NCBI GenBank assembly: GCA_002399735.1
Contig: DHEF01000001.1
Location: 116,934 to 180,933, forward strand
Origin: Chitinophagaceae bacterium UBA4857
GTDB taxonomy: Bacteria; Bacteroidota; Bacteroidia; Chitinophagales; Chitinophagaceae
Direction: 5' to 3'
DNA length: 64,000 bases
A program made the position numbers and the translations under genes. The notes under the pieces were generated by a model. It was given only the letters and a program-made list of their open reading frames with translations, ran no database searches and was not told where the DNA came from. Numbering within the stretch: position 1 is the first letter of the stretch; the number at the start of each line of letters is the position of its first letter. This document shows, in pieces, positions 9,188 to 17,837 of the stretch.

Positions 9188-9195
9188 TACTTTTG
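9188..9195 (+). promoter_or_regulatory. -7 promoter box TACTTTTG upstream of the OmpA-family gene
   Basis: Exact match to TAnnTTTG, followed by C, 33 bp before the ATG. The -33 region is AT-rich without a clean TTTG. The position suits a short 5' leader. Confidence 0.5.
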
Positions 9196-9227
9196 CCCCG
9201 ATTATAAACACAAACATTAATTAGCTT

Positions 9228-10562
9228 ATGAAGAAGATTTTAGCCATTTTTTTGGCGGTTTCTTGCTTTGCACAGTCAACATTTGCACAAGACGATGAAA
9301 TCCGCCCTGCTGCAATTGGTATTAGTTTTATTTTAAATGACTATACTACGCCACAACGTATTCGTAGTTCGTCTTTATCAAAAGTTTTTCGAGATAATCA
9401 ATGGGCCAAAATAGGCGATGTGGCTCCCGGTGCAGCTATTTCTTATTTTAAAGGGCTGCATAAGTATATCGATTTTTCAAGTACGCTTGCTGGTAGCTTT
9501 ACAAAAGACGCCATCGACCCCGCAAAAAATAACAGAAGCGAGGGTTTTTTATTAGAACTTGATGCTGCTGCAAATTTTAAAATGGTACCGGAAAGTTTTT
9601 GGACACAGCCTTACATTATTGCCGGTCTTGGTGCCAGCATGTATAAAGGAAAATACTTTGGCGCATTTCTTAGTCCGGGTTTAGGGTGGAAATTAAACTT
9701 GTTTGACGAAACCCAGATTTTCCTTACTTCTCAGTACCGTATCCCGGTAACAAAAGAAACATCTAATTATCATTTCTTTAATCAACTTGGTTTTGCTCAA
9801 CGTTTAAGTGAACCCAAACCCAAAGTTATTCCTCCGCCACCTGCTCCAGAGGATACTGATAAAGACGGTGTTCCTGATACAGAGGATAAATGCCCTACAG
9901 TACCTGGCTTAGCTAAATACAATGGCTGCCCCATACCTGATACTGATAAAGATGGTATCAACGACGAAGAGGATAAATGTCCAACAGTACCAGGTTTGGC
10001 TAAATACAATGGCTGTCCTATTCCTGATACTGATAAAGACGGTATCAACGACGAAGAAGATAAATGCCCTACTGTAGCTGGTTTAGCTCGTTATGCTGGT
10101 TGTCCTATTCCTGATACTGATAAAGACGGCATCAACGACGAAGAAGATAAATGTCCAACTGTTCCGGGAGTTAAAGAAAATCAAGGTTGTCCTGCAGTAA
10201 AAGAAGAAGTGGTTAAGAAAATTAATTTTGCCGCTGAAAATATTTATTTCGCTTCAGGTAAGCACACTTTATTAAGCAAATCTTTTAAAGGCTTGAATGA
10301 AGTCGCCGAAATTTTAAAAGCTGAACCTGAGTTGAAAATGGCTATTGATGGTCATACCGACAATACAGGTAAAGCCGATAAAAACCAGACTTTAAGTGAA
10401 AATCGTGCTAACGCTGTAAAAGCATACTTAGTTAGCAAAGGTGTTAGCGAGTCTCAATTAACTTCAGCAGGTCACGGACAAGACGTTCCTGTTGCTGATA
10501 ATAAAACACCTGCCGGTCGTCAAAAAAACCGTCGCGTTGAGTTAAAGCCTAGTTACTTTTAA
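9228..10562 (+). CDS. OmpA-family outer-membrane protein with thrombospondin type 3 repeats
   Basis: Links the outer membrane to peptidoglycan. Domains in order: signal peptide ending FAQSTFAQ (residue 21), a beta-barrel-like part (about 22-195, alternating aromatic strands), a Pro-rich hinge PPPPAPED, four 29-residue Asp-rich TSP3 calcium-binding repeats (DTDKDGINDEEDKCP, residues 209-324), and a C-terminal OmpA domain (about 335-440) with IYFASGKHTLL, AIDGHTDNTG and GRQKNRRVEL. The repeats probably form a calcium-stabilised spacer. A strong terminator follows directly, and a promoter box precedes it, so it is probably monocistronic. Confidence 0.93.
   Translation: MKKILAIFLAVSCFAQSTFAQDDEIRPAAIGISFILNDYTTPQRIRSSSLSKVFRDNQWAKIGDVAPGAAISYFKGLHKYIDFSSTLAGSFTKDAIDPAKNNRSEGFLLELDAAANFKMVPESFWTQPYIIAGLGASMYKGKYFGAFLSPGLGWKLNLFDETQIFLTSQYRIPVTKETSNYHFFNQLGFAQRLSEPKPKVIPPPPAPEDTDKDGVPDTEDKCPTVPGLAKYNGCPIPDTDKDGINDEEDKCPTVPGLAKYNGCPIPDTDKDGINDEEDKCPTVAGLARYAGCPIPDTDKDGINDEEDKCPTVPGVKENQGCPAVKEEVVKKINFAAENIYFASGKHTLLSKSFKGLNEVAEILKAEPELKMAIDGHTDNTGKADKNQTLSENRANAVKAYLVSKGVSESQLTSAGHGQDVPVADNKTPAGRQKNRRVELKPSYF
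9852..10199 (+). repeat. four tandem 87-bp coding repeats (TSP3)
   Basis: Four in-frame 87-bp units encode DTDKDG..DxEDKCPTVxG repeats in the OmpA-family gene. Units 2 and 3 are nearly identical at the DNA level, which suggests recent duplication or recombination. Confidence 0.85.
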
Positions 10563-10580
10563 TAGTTATAAATTTTAATA

Positions 10581-10619
10581 AAAAGCCCGCTATTTCATAA
10601 TAGCGGGCTTTTGTTTTTT
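10581..10619 (+). terminator. intrinsic terminator after the OmpA-family gene
   Basis: Perfect 14-bp stem AAAAGCCCGCTATT (10581-10594) with AATAGCGGGCTTTT (10599-10612), four-base loop TCAT, followed by GTTTTTT. It begins 18 bp after the stop codon. Confidence 0.9.
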
Positions 10620-10650
10620 AATTAGTAGTTTATATTTGTTTACTCCTGTT

Positions 10651-10735
10651 TTTTATGCTATCAGCGTTCCTCCCTTGATTAAATTTGGGTTGCGTCGCAC
10701 ACTGCAATGTCCCGTTCGCTATTCAGCAGAAGAAC
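10651..10735 (+). repeat. family A repeat
   Basis: Core TTGCGTCGCAC at 10690-10700. The left module TATCAGCGTTCCTCCCTTG matches the copies at 16092 and 20390, and the right end is TATTCAGCAG. It lies in the 312-bp convergent gap 10563-10874, which otherwise holds the terminator and a stutter tract. Confidence 0.7.
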
Positions 10736-10789
10736 GTCCGTAAGTCAGAAAGTTAGAAAGACCGTGATTCAGGAAAAGTCAGTAGTAAT

Positions 10790-10874
10790 TCTCTCCTTAG
10801 TAATATTCAACTTCCATATAAAACATCCAATATCTAATTCTCAAATCTCAATGCTGACATCTCATTTCTCAAGT
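10790..10874. repeat. low-complexity tract of TCTCAAATCTCAAT type
   Basis: Degenerate reiterations of TCTCAA/ATCTCA up to the stop codon of the MoxR gene. The same words occur at 12612-12695, 16235-16315 and 43975-44007. No coding or RNA signal was seen. Confidence 0.5.
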
Positions 10875-12410
10875 CTAATTATCAAAACCTTCCTCATCTT
10901 CTTCGTGTTCTTCATCACTTACATTCAGGTTCATCATGCTGCCAAACAAATCTTTAAACTCAATATTACTTTCAAATATTTTTTTACTGATTAAAGAGTA
11001 AGAAGCTAAGCCATGTAACACAAACTCCATTAACAGTCCTATCTGCATGTCATTGGCTTGCGCATAATATTTTTTTACTAAAGCGTGTAAGCCATCTACC
11101 TGGTACAATTGAATAAGCTTCTCTTTATCGGTTGTATTAAACCCAATATTTAGTTGGTTACCTTTATCAAACCAACTTGTAATAGCCTTGTACGGATTAT
11201 CTTCTGCACGGTTTTGCTGCGAAGGTTTGCCGGTATTGCGGCGCTTTTTTAATGCGTCCGGATTAGGGAAATATAAAACAAACTGACTACGAATAGCTTT
11301 TTCCAGCAAGTTCATGGCTACCTGAAAAGGGCCTTCCTGTTCGCCTTCATACACCAATTCTACCTTGCCGGTAATGGACGGTATAATACCCGTAAGATCC
11401 GATAACCAGATCTGTGTATTTTGTTCTTTGTTAATAATAGCTCTGCGTTCGGCAGCACTTACCGCATTTTCAAAAGCCGAAATAGTTAAACGGGCACTAA
11501 CACCACTTTTTTTATCAACCAGCTCACTACTACGGGCTTCAAATGCTACTTGTTCAATTAAACGTTTTGCCAGGTCACTTATATTTATTAACTCCTTTTG
11601 CGCTTCCTCTATATCCGCTTCTTGTTCGGTTATCTCTAAAGCTTGTTCAATATTTTTAGGATAGTGGGTAAGTATCTGGCTTTCTATACGGTCTTTTAAT
11701 GGTGTTACTATCGATCCGCGGTTGGTATAGTCTTCCGGGTTGGCGGTAAATACAAATAATATATCTAATGGCAAGCGTAATTTAAAACCACGTATTTGTA
11801 TATCGCCTTCTTCTAAAATATTGAATAAGGCTACCTGTATACGTGCCTGTAAATCGGGTAATTCGTTTATGACAAATATGCCACGGTTACTGCGTGGAAT
11901 AATGCCATAGTGAATTACTCTTTCGTCTGCAAAGCTTAGTTTAAGGTTGGCTGCTTTTATAGGGTCAACATCACCAATTAAATCGGCTACGCTTACATCG
12001 GGTGTTGCCAGCTTTTCACCATAACGTTGCGAACGGTGTATCCATTCAACAGGAGTGTCGTCGCCTTTTTCTTTTATTAATTGTATGGCAAATGCTGATA
12101 TTGGATTTAACGGATCATCGTTAATATCGCTTCCGGGAATTACCGGTATCCATTCATCCAGCAGGTTTATCATTTGCCTGGCCATACGTGTTTTAGCCTG
12201 ACCGCGTAAACCTAAAAACAAAATATTGTGTTTACTTAATAAGGAACGTTCTACTTCAGGAATAACCGTGTCTTCATAGCCAACAATGCCCGAAAAACTA
12301 TTATCACCTGTTTTAAGTTTTTGAATAAGATTTTGTCTTACTTCCTCTTTAATACTCTTGGGTTGATACCCTGATTTTTTTAACTCGCCTAATGTTTTAA
12401 TTTGATTCAT
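10875..12410 (-). CDS. MoxR-type AAA+ ATPase (magnesium-chelatase subunit I-like)
   Basis: A predicted chaperone-like ATPase that remodels or inserts cofactors together with a VWA partner; no bacteriochlorophyll genes are present, so a chelatase role is unlikely. The 511-residue protein has a P-loop GLRGQAKT at residues 67-74, where alanine stands in for the glycine before the lysine. It also has IFVINELPDL in the Walker B position (Asn-Glu), a sensor 1 segment VFTANPEDYTNRGS, and a C-terminal helical part. The VWA gene lies upstream on the same strand (12692-13789), separated by 281 bp that carry a family A repeat and stutter tracts, so cotranscription is possible but not certain. Confidence 0.85.
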   Translation of the reverse strand: MNQIKTLGELKKSGYQPKSIKEEVRQNLIQKLKTGDNSFSGIVGYEDTVIPEVERSLLSKHNILFLGLRGQAKTRMARQMINLLDEWIPVIPGSDINDDPLNPISAFAIQLIKEKGDDTPVEWIHRSQRYGEKLATPDVSVADLIGDVDPIKAANLKLSFADERVIHYGIIPRSNRGIFVINELPDLQARIQVALFNILEEGDIQIRGFKLRLPLDILFVFTANPEDYTNRGSIVTPLKDRIESQILTHYPKNIEQALEITEQEADIEEAQKELINISDLAKRLIEQVAFEARSSELVDKKSGVSARLTISAFENAVSAAERRAIINKEQNTQIWLSDLTGIIPSITGKVELVYEGEQEGPFQVAMNLLEKAIRSQFVLYFPNPDALKKRRNTGKPSQQNRAEDNPYKAITSWFDKGNQLNIGFNTTDKEKLIQLYQVDGLHALVKKYYAQANDMQIGLLMEFVLHGLASYSLISKKIFESNIEFKDLFGSMMNLNVSDEEHEEDEEGFDN

Positions 12411-12416
12411 ATTTAT

Positions 12417-12482
12417 AGTTGCCTAGTTAATAGTTGTTTGTTGATAGTTCATGGTTAATGGTTAATAGTTCATGGTTAATCG
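12417..12482. repeat. low-complexity tract of TTAATAGTTCATGG type
   Basis: Directly upstream of the MoxR start. About six degenerate copies of GTTAATAGTTCATG or close variants are visible. Confidence 0.5.
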
Positions 12483-12526
12483 TATTTGCACAGTTTTACT
12501 TTTCTTTAAACTTGCGTAGGCTTACA

Positions 12527-12600
12527 CAATGCTGAATAAAGAACAGAACGATGCAGTGTGCGACGCAACAGACGATGATAGTAGCAATGCAGCTGGTTAA
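12527..12600 (-). repeat. family A repeat, typical full copy
   Basis: The minus strand reads from AACCAGCTGCATTGCTACTA through CATCGTC and core TTGCGTCGCAC (plus 12558-12568) to TTTATTCAGCATTG. It shows both ends of the element clearly and lies between the VWA and MoxR genes. Confidence 0.75.
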
Positions 12601-12611
12601 AAAGAAATCAG

Positions 12612-12695
12612 CTGTCAGAGTTGAGAATTGAGACAAACCAATCAGCAATCTAAATAATCAAATCTGAAATCTCAATTCTCATCTCTCAACTCTAA
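12612..12695. repeat. low-complexity tract of GAGAATTGAGA type
   Basis: Contains AGTTGAGAATTGAGAC and its approximate complement CTCAATTCTCATCTCTCAACTC, so it could form a long weak hairpin just after the VWA stop codon. It may act as a poor terminator; no clean T-tract is present. Confidence 0.45.
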
Positions 12696-13789
12696 AACAC
12701 CGTTTTACTTTTACCACTTTCAAAATCTTTAAATATAAATGCGCCCAATTTATCCAGCGATGCAAAGAAGGCTTTACCATGATTCATATCGGTAAACTCT
12801 TTTACAAATTGTTGCAGATAAGGATCGGTTGCAATCATAAATGTGGTGATCGGTATTTTATTTTTTTTGCATTGTGCTGCCAGGTTCATGCAGCGATTAA
12901 TTACTTTACGGTCTAACCCAAAACTGTTTTTATAATAACGTTTACCAATTTTTAAGCAAGTTGGCTTGCCATCAGTAATCATAAATATTTGTTTGTTGGG
13001 GTTTTTACGGCGGCGCAAAATATCCATAGCCAACTCAAGGCCGGCTACTGTATTGGTGTGATAGGGGCCAACTTGTAAGTAAGGCAGGTCCTTTATTTCA
13101 ATAGTCCAGGCATCGTTGCCAAATACCACAATATCCAACGTGTCCTTGGGGTATTTTGTTTTTATAAGTTCGCTAAGTGCCATGGCTACTTTTTTGGCCG
13201 GGGTAATTCTATCCTCGCCATACAGTATCATGGAATGCGAAATATCTATCATTAAAACAGTGGAAGTCTGGGCTTTGAAATCAGTTTCACGAATGGCTAG
13301 GTCATCTTCCTGCATGCGAAAACTTTCAACACCATGGTTTATTTGAGCATTGCGAATACTTTCAGTAAAGTCTATTTGCTCCAGCATATCGCCAAACTGA
13401 AACTGGCGTGTGTCGGAACTGGTTTCATCACCTTGGCCGGGTTTAAAACTTTTATGATCACCCTGTTTGCTTTTTTTAAGTTTACCAAACACTTCTTCCA
13501 GGCTTTGTTTGCGGATGCCTTGTTCTGTTTTTGGGGTAATTTTTATTTGGCCTTGCTGGTTATCGTCGGTTATGTAACCTTTTTGTTTAAGGTCATCTAT
13601 AAAATCGCCCATGCCGTAATCGTCATCGGTAAGTTTATATTGTTTATCCAGCTCGTTAAGCCATTGCATGGCTTCGCTTACATCGCCACTGGTGTAGGTA
13701 AGTAATTGCATAAACAAGTTTAACAGTTGGTCAAACTTTGTTTTGCCATCCTGGTTAGGGTTGTATTTTGAAAAATGAAATCCTCTCAT
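12692..13789 (-). CDS. VWA-domain protein, partner of the MoxR ATPase
   Basis: The start at MRGFHFSKYN (13789) is preferred over an upstream ATG that adds 21 hydrophobic and Cys-rich residues unlike the family. The 365-residue protein has a helical N-terminal half (about 1-170) and a C-terminal von Willebrand A domain with MIDAS residues DISHSM at 182-187, then TNTVAGL and ITDGKP. Such VWA proteins pair with MoxR ATPases as metal-dependent binding subunits, like the ChlD/ChlI pair. It is cytosolic, with no signal peptide or transmembrane segment. It is upstream of the MoxR gene on the same strand. Confidence 0.87.
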   Translation of the reverse strand: MRGFHFSKYNPNQDGKTKFDQLLNLFMQLLTYTSGDVSEAMQWLNELDKQYKLTDDDYGMGDFIDDLKQKGYITDDNQQGQIKITPKTEQGIRKQSLEEVFGKLKKSKQGDHKSFKPGQGDETSSDTRQFQFGDMLEQIDFTESIRNAQINHGVESFRMQEDDLAIRETDFKAQTSTVLMIDISHSMILYGEDRITPAKKVAMALSELIKTKYPKDTLDIVVFGNDAWTIEIKDLPYLQVGPYHTNTVAGLELAMDILRRRKNPNKQIFMITDGKPTCLKIGKRYYKNSFGLDRKVINRCMNLAAQCKKNKIPITTFMIATDPYLQQFVKEFTDMNHGKAFFASLDKLGAFIFKDFESGKSKTVF

Positions 13790-13875
13790 GTTATGTTCTC
13801 CCGCACAATATTTATAGCAAATTACCAAAATAATGTGTGCAATACATAACAATATACGGGCCGTATTGTTGGCAT

Positions 13876-13922
13876 AAAAAACGCCGGTTTTATATTATCA
13901 CAGGGAAATATAAAACCGGCGT
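13876..13922 (-). terminator. intrinsic terminator after the RRM gene
   Basis: A perfect 16-bp stem, ACGCCGGTTTTATATT (13881-13896) with its complement at 13907-13922. On the minus strand it is followed by a T-run (plus-strand A-run 13876-13880). It separates the RRM gene from the VWA gene. Confidence 0.88.
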
Positions 13923-13944
13923 GTAAAAAAGAGTTTGATATAGG

Positions 13945-14286
13945 TTAAAAACGTCTGCGGTTGTTAAAGTTGCCGCGGTTATTGTTGTAACCACCACCGC
14001 CACTGTTACCACCACTGCCGTAGCCTCCACCGCTGCCACCACTTGGTTTATCATCAGCAGCTTTCACTACCATTGGTTTTTTACCTAAGGATATGTTGTT
14101 TAAATTTTCAATAGCGTCTTTAGCTTCGGTTTCATTTGGCATTTCAACAAAGCCAAAACCTTTACTTTTACCGGTATCACGGTCCATTACAACTTTAGCA
14201 GAAGCAATAGTGCCAAACTTCTCAAAAATTTCCTCTAACTCGGCATCGTCTAAATCGTACGGTAAGCCGGCAACAAATATTTTCAT
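13945..14286 (-). CDS. RRM RNA-binding protein with Gly-rich tail
   Basis: A 113-residue RNA-binding protein. One RRM domain spans residues 1-80, with RNP2 IFVAGLPY at 3-10 and RNP1 KGFGFVEM at 42-49. A Gly/Ser/Asn/Arg-rich tail (SGGSGGGYG, YNNNRGNFNNRRRF) follows. These small single-RRM proteins occur in Bacteroidota and cyanobacteria and are often linked to cold response or RNA chaperoning; the role here is inferred. The monocistronic unit is closed by a strong terminator 22 bp downstream. Confidence 0.92.
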   Translation of the reverse strand: MKIFVAGLPYDLDDAELEEIFEKFGTIASAKVVMDRDTGKSKGFGFVEMPNETEAKDAIENLNNISLGKKPMVVKAADDKPSGGSGGGYGSGGNSGGGGYNNNRGNFNNRRRF

Positions 14287-14365
14287 TTTTATTGGTATTT
14301 ATAACAAAAGTAAGGCAAGTTGTCATCTTGTGTTAACATTAAGAAAAATAAAATTGATAATTGGT

Positions 14366-14403
14366 AAAAAAATAAGCACTGCCGGTTTATTCAGCAGTGC
14401 TTA
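14366..14403 (-). terminator. intrinsic terminator after the M28 peptidase gene
   Basis: The 10-bp stem TAAGCACTGC (14373-14382) pairs with GCAGTGCTTA (14394-14403), with an 11-base loop. It is followed on the minus strand by seven T residues (plus A-run 14366-14372). It lies 22 bp beyond the stop codon. Confidence 0.88.
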
Positions 14404-14425
14404 TGAGCTTTTTAATTGTTACAAT

Positions 14426-16009
14426 TTAATCCTGACCACCTTTACGGTTTGGCGATCTTGGCTCAGGCCATTTGCCCGGATTACCCGATCTGTCGGCAGG
14501 TATAACCACCGGCTCTCTGGATGCTTTTGCAGGATCTTCACTGGCCATATAAGCTAAAATAGCAGTAAGAATAGCGTTGTTTTGTACATCATCAAATACC
14601 ACTTTATCGTAAGTATCTTTGTTCGTGTGCCAGGTATAAGTACCGTACGACCAACTGTTAGAGCTTAACGAAAAAGCCGGAGCACCCGCTGCTACAAACG
14701 AAGCATAATCTGAACCGCCAGCACCCGGACGACCGGGAAAATTGGTTTCAATATGTTGTGTAATACTTCTTGGTACGGCTGATAACCAACGACCAATATA
14801 ATCGTAAGAATGTAAAAAGCCCTGACCTTGAATATTTACTACACGGCCGGTACCATTATCCTGGTTAAATACCGCCTGAATATTTTTAACAATATTCGGA
14901 TTATCTTCCACAAAAGCTCTCGATCCGTTTAAGCCTTGTTCTTCGCTACCCCAAAGGCCTACTAAAATAGTACGCTTGGGGTTAGGGTAAAATTTCTTTA
15001 ATAAACGTAATGCTTCCATCATTACCAATGTACCGGTACCGTTATCGGTAGCACCACTGGCACCATCCCAGGAATCAAAGTGAGCAGATAAAATCACATA
15101 TTCATCAGGCTTTTCGCTGCCTTTTATTTCGGCCATTACGTTAAATGATGGCACAACACCTAATTCTTTCGAGTCGGCTCTTACACTTAATTTAGGTTTT
15201 TGTCCCGATTCTGTTAAGCGGTAAACCAAGCCATAGTCTTCTAACGATAAATCTAAGGTTGGTATTTTTTTAGCCTGGGCACCAAAAATTTTATTAGCAC
15301 CAAAAGCTCTTGACCAATACGAGCTGAATATACCCGCTGCACCTGCTTTTTCCAATGCATTAGCTAATGCAACCGGCGAAAGCCCTGTGTTTCTGATGCG
15401 TTTTGCAAAAGCTGCAGTAAGTGCATCACGCTCCGCTTTCATTTTTTCAATAGATTCTTTTGTTCCAAACTCATCCCAGTTATAATCAGGGCGGCCGGTT
15501 GGTTGCAACATAGATATTAAAACAAATTTACCTTTTGCATTAGGCAGCCATTTTACAAATGCGGCCGAGTCGGCTACTTCCGGTATAATTACTGTTTCAG
15601 CAGTAACCGTTTTGCCGCCGGTGTTACCACTCCATGCCAGTTGCATACCTTCCAGGGTTCTTACACGTGGGCTTATTAAATCAACATGCGTAATGCCACG
15701 TTCCCAGCCACGCCAGGTACCCCAGTTTTCAATGCGGGCATTAATGCCCCAATCGGCAAATGTTTTTACAGCCCAATCGGCAGCGGTTTTCATTTGGGGA
15801 GTGCCCACTAAACGAGGGCCAATACCGTCTAAAAGTTCATGACCCAGTTGTTTTAACTGCGAATTATTTGTAGCCTCGGCAATCATTTTTTTAACAATGT
15901 TGGTATCGGGCTTTTGAGCAAATACCGGCATTGTAGCAAATGCAAAAGCGCCGGCAGCAACTGTTATGAAAACAGTTTTACTTAACCTATTAAATGTATA
16001 ATTTTTCAT
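14426..16009 (-). CDS. secreted M28-family zinc metallopeptidase
   Basis: An exported aminopeptidase or carboxypeptidase Q-like enzyme. The start at MKNYTFNRLS (16009) gives 527 residues with a signal peptide ending at PVFAQ (about residue 32); an ATG six codons upstream is less likely. A PA-like insert is followed by the di-zinc catalytic core: SAHFDSWDGASGATDNGTG (His and Asp ligands), LWGSEEQGLNGS (catalytic Glu), a later GGSDYASF aspartate, and HTNKDTYDKV (His ligand). Length and order fit plasma glutamate carboxypeptidase-like members. The substrate is unknown. It is transcribed alone. Confidence 0.9.
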   Translation of the reverse strand: MKNYTFNRLSKTVFITVAAGAFAFATMPVFAQKPDTNIVKKMIAEATNNSQLKQLGHELLDGIGPRLVGTPQMKTAADWAVKTFADWGINARIENWGTWRGWERGITHVDLISPRVRTLEGMQLAWSGNTGGKTVTAETVIIPEVADSAAFVKWLPNAKGKFVLISMLQPTGRPDYNWDEFGTKESIEKMKAERDALTAAFAKRIRNTGLSPVALANALEKAGAAGIFSSYWSRAFGANKIFGAQAKKIPTLDLSLEDYGLVYRLTESGQKPKLSVRADSKELGVVPSFNVMAEIKGSEKPDEYVILSAHFDSWDGASGATDNGTGTLVMMEALRLLKKFYPNPKRTILVGLWGSEEQGLNGSRAFVEDNPNIVKNIQAVFNQDNGTGRVVNIQGQGFLHSYDYIGRWLSAVPRSITQHIETNFPGRPGAGGSDYASFVAAGAPAFSLSSNSWSYGTYTWHTNKDTYDKVVFDDVQNNAILTAILAYMASEDPAKASREPVVIPADRSGNPGKWPEPRSPNRKGGQD

Positions 16010-16091
16010 GGCCACTAATTTAGCCAAACATTTTGAGAAATGTATCCTTGGCGCTTTTAAAACTTAATACTATATGATTAACGGTTGCTTT

Positions 16092-16170
16092 TTTGTAACC
16101 AACGTCCCTCTCTTGATTGAGCTTTTGTTGCGTCGCACTCTTCAGCGTTCAGTTCACTAATCAGCAGAGT
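16092..16170 (+). repeat. family A repeat in a 320-bp divergent gap
   Basis: Core TTGCGTCGCAC at 16128-16138, left module AACCAACGTCCCTCTCTTG, right end AATCAGCAG. The gap 16010-16329 between the M28 and folC genes otherwise holds a stutter tract (16235-16315) and the folC -7 box. Confidence 0.7.
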
Positions 16171-16234
16171 AAGTCCGGGGGAAGTCCGAAAGTCCGTAAG
16201 TCAGTAGTGAGTAATTGTTGGTAGTAAATATTCC

Positions 16235-16314
16235 ATCTTCAATATAAAATATTAAATACAGTTTCCCTTTTCTCAAATCTCAATTCTCAATTCAGATATC
16301 TCATGCTTCTTCTC
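16235..16314. repeat. low-complexity tract of CTCAAATCTCAATTCTCAA type
   Basis: Degenerate TCTCAA units directly upstream of the folC promoter box. They resemble the tracts at 10790 and 12612. Confidence 0.45.
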
Positions 16315-16322
16315 TAATTTTG
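16315..16322 (+). promoter_or_regulatory. -7 promoter box TAATTTTG just before folC
   Basis: Exact TAnnTTTG only 7 bp before the ATG, so a transcript starting the usual few bases downstream would be almost leaderless. No good -33 TTTG was found. Confidence 0.4.
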
Positions 16323-16329
16323 GGCTGTT

Positions 16330-17619
16330 ATGACTTATCAAGAAACTATTGATTACTTATTTACCCGCTTACCAATGTTTAGCAGAATAGGAGCGGCTGC
16401 TTTAAAACCTAGTTTAGATAATACAATTGCTTTATGCAATTTTTTACACAACCCCGAAACGAAAATTAAAACCATACATATTGCCGGAACCAATGGCAAA
16501 GGTTCGGTTAGTCATATGCTGGCCTCGGTTTTACAAGCGGCGGGTTATAAAACGGGTTTATATACATCGCCGCATTTAAAAGATTTTAGAGAGCGTATAA
16601 AAATAAACGGCCACATGATTACCGAAGATGTTGTGGTAGATTTTACCCAACACATACAATCGGTAATTGAAGAGATTAATCCGAGTTTTTTTGAAATAAC
16701 CGTAGCCATGGCTTTTGATTATTTTGCAAAAGAACAAGTAGATATTGCTGTAATAGAAACAGGCCTTGGCGGCCGACTTGACAGTACAAACGTAATAACA
16801 CCGGAAGTGTCGATTATAACCACCATTGGTTGGGACCATATGAATTTGTTAGGCGATACGCTGGAAAAAATTGCAGCCGAAAAAGGCGGCATTATTAAAC
16901 AAAATATACCCGTAGTATTGGGCAATATAGAAGCAGGTGCAAAGAATGTATTGTTGGCAATGGCAAAAGATAAACAGGCTGATTGTATTACTGCTAATGA
17001 ACAATACCAGGCAACAGAATGGAGCTGGCAAAATCATCATTTAGTAGTACAGGTTGGCGCACAACACCATACCGACAGGCAAACCTATACATTGGACTTA
17101 CCGGGTATTTACCAAAAGGATAATTTATTAACAGTATTGGCAACTGTATCAGCACTGCAAAAATCCGGTTGGAAAATTACACAGGAACAATTACATAGAG
17201 GATTGGCCAGTGCTAAAAAGACCACAGGTTTGCATGGTCGTTGGGAGTTATTGCATCAACATCCCGATATTATTGCCGATGTAGCCCATAACGAACAAGG
17301 CATGCAGGTATTGTTACAACAGCTCGAAGTAAATAATTATCATCATATACATATTGTAACAGGTATGGTGGCCGATAAAGAAGTTGATAAAGTGTTAAGG
17401 CTGATGCCTCAAAATGCACAGTATTATTTTACGCAAGCCAATATACCCAGGGCCTTACCTGCGGCTGATTTAAAAACAAAAGCAGAAGCCTATAATTTAA
17501 AAGGCAAAACTTATAATGATGTAAACGTGGCTATAAACGTAGCAAAACAACATGCACATACCAACGATTTAATATTAGTTTGTGGTAGTGTGTTTTTAGT
17601 AGGAGAGATTATTAATTAA
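16330..17619 (+). CDS. folC: bifunctional folylpolyglutamate / dihydrofolate synthase
   Basis: Adds glutamate to dihydropteroate and folates. The 429-residue protein has the Mur-ligase-like P-loop AGTNGKGSVSH (residues 52-62), LYTSPHLKDFRERI, the omega-loop region, VIETGLGGRLDSTNVI, a central TIGWDHMNLLG, HGRWE and ADVAHNEQGM. Length is normal. The start is the ATG immediately after a TAnnTTTG box. It stands alone: the upstream gene is divergent, and the next gene downstream is on the other strand. Confidence 0.95.
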   Translation: MTYQETIDYLFTRLPMFSRIGAAALKPSLDNTIALCNFLHNPETKIKTIHIAGTNGKGSVSHMLASVLQAAGYKTGLYTSPHLKDFRERIKINGHMITEDVVVDFTQHIQSVIEEINPSFFEITVAMAFDYFAKEQVDIAVIETGLGGRLDSTNVITPEVSIITTIGWDHMNLLGDTLEKIAAEKGGIIKQNIPVVLGNIEAGAKNVLLAMAKDKQADCITANEQYQATEWSWQNHHLVVQVGAQHHTDRQTYTLDLPGIYQKDNLLTVLATVSALQKSGWKITQEQLHRGLASAKKTTGLHGRWELLHQHPDIIADVAHNEQGMQVLLQQLEVNNYHHIHIVTGMVADKEVDKVLRLMPQNAQYYFTQANIPRALPAADLKTKAEAYNLKGKTYNDVNVAINVAKQHAHTNDLILVCGSVFLVGEIIN

Positions 17620-17685
17620 TAATTAAGAATGAATAATTAATAATTTTTTGAGACCGGAACAATTACATAATTATTTTGCTTTTGC

Positions 17686-17812
17686 AAAATGCTGAATAGA
17701 ACTATTTAGTTCATTTAAATTGTTATTAGTCTATCTAAATGAGTGCTTCGCCGTTACCGAACGATGCAGTGAATGGCACAACAGTCGATGCTAGTAGCAG
17801 CACAGCTGATAA
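17686..17812 (-). repeat. family A repeat, degenerate and interrupted
   Basis: The left end ATGCTGAATAGAAC is followed by about 60 bp of foreign sequence, then GAACGATGCAGTG, a mutated core (17768-17781) and GTCGATGCTAGTAGCAGC, ending in AGCTGATAAAAAAAA. It lies in the convergent gap 17620-17837 after an AT-rich stretch. Confidence 0.6.
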
Positions 17813-17837
17813 AAAAAATTAAGGAAGAACACTATAT

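Noticed and set aside
9797..10048. Minus-strand open frame in the OmpA-family gene
   Set aside because: A shadow of the TSP3 repeats in another frame; no start context or family pattern.
9852..10199. Possible CRISPR array
   Set aside because: The 87-bp units are fully coding with a reading frame and no spacers.
10707..10994. Plus-strand open frame after the OmpA terminator
   Set aside because: It spans a family A repeat and a stutter tract and runs into the 3' end of the MoxR gene.
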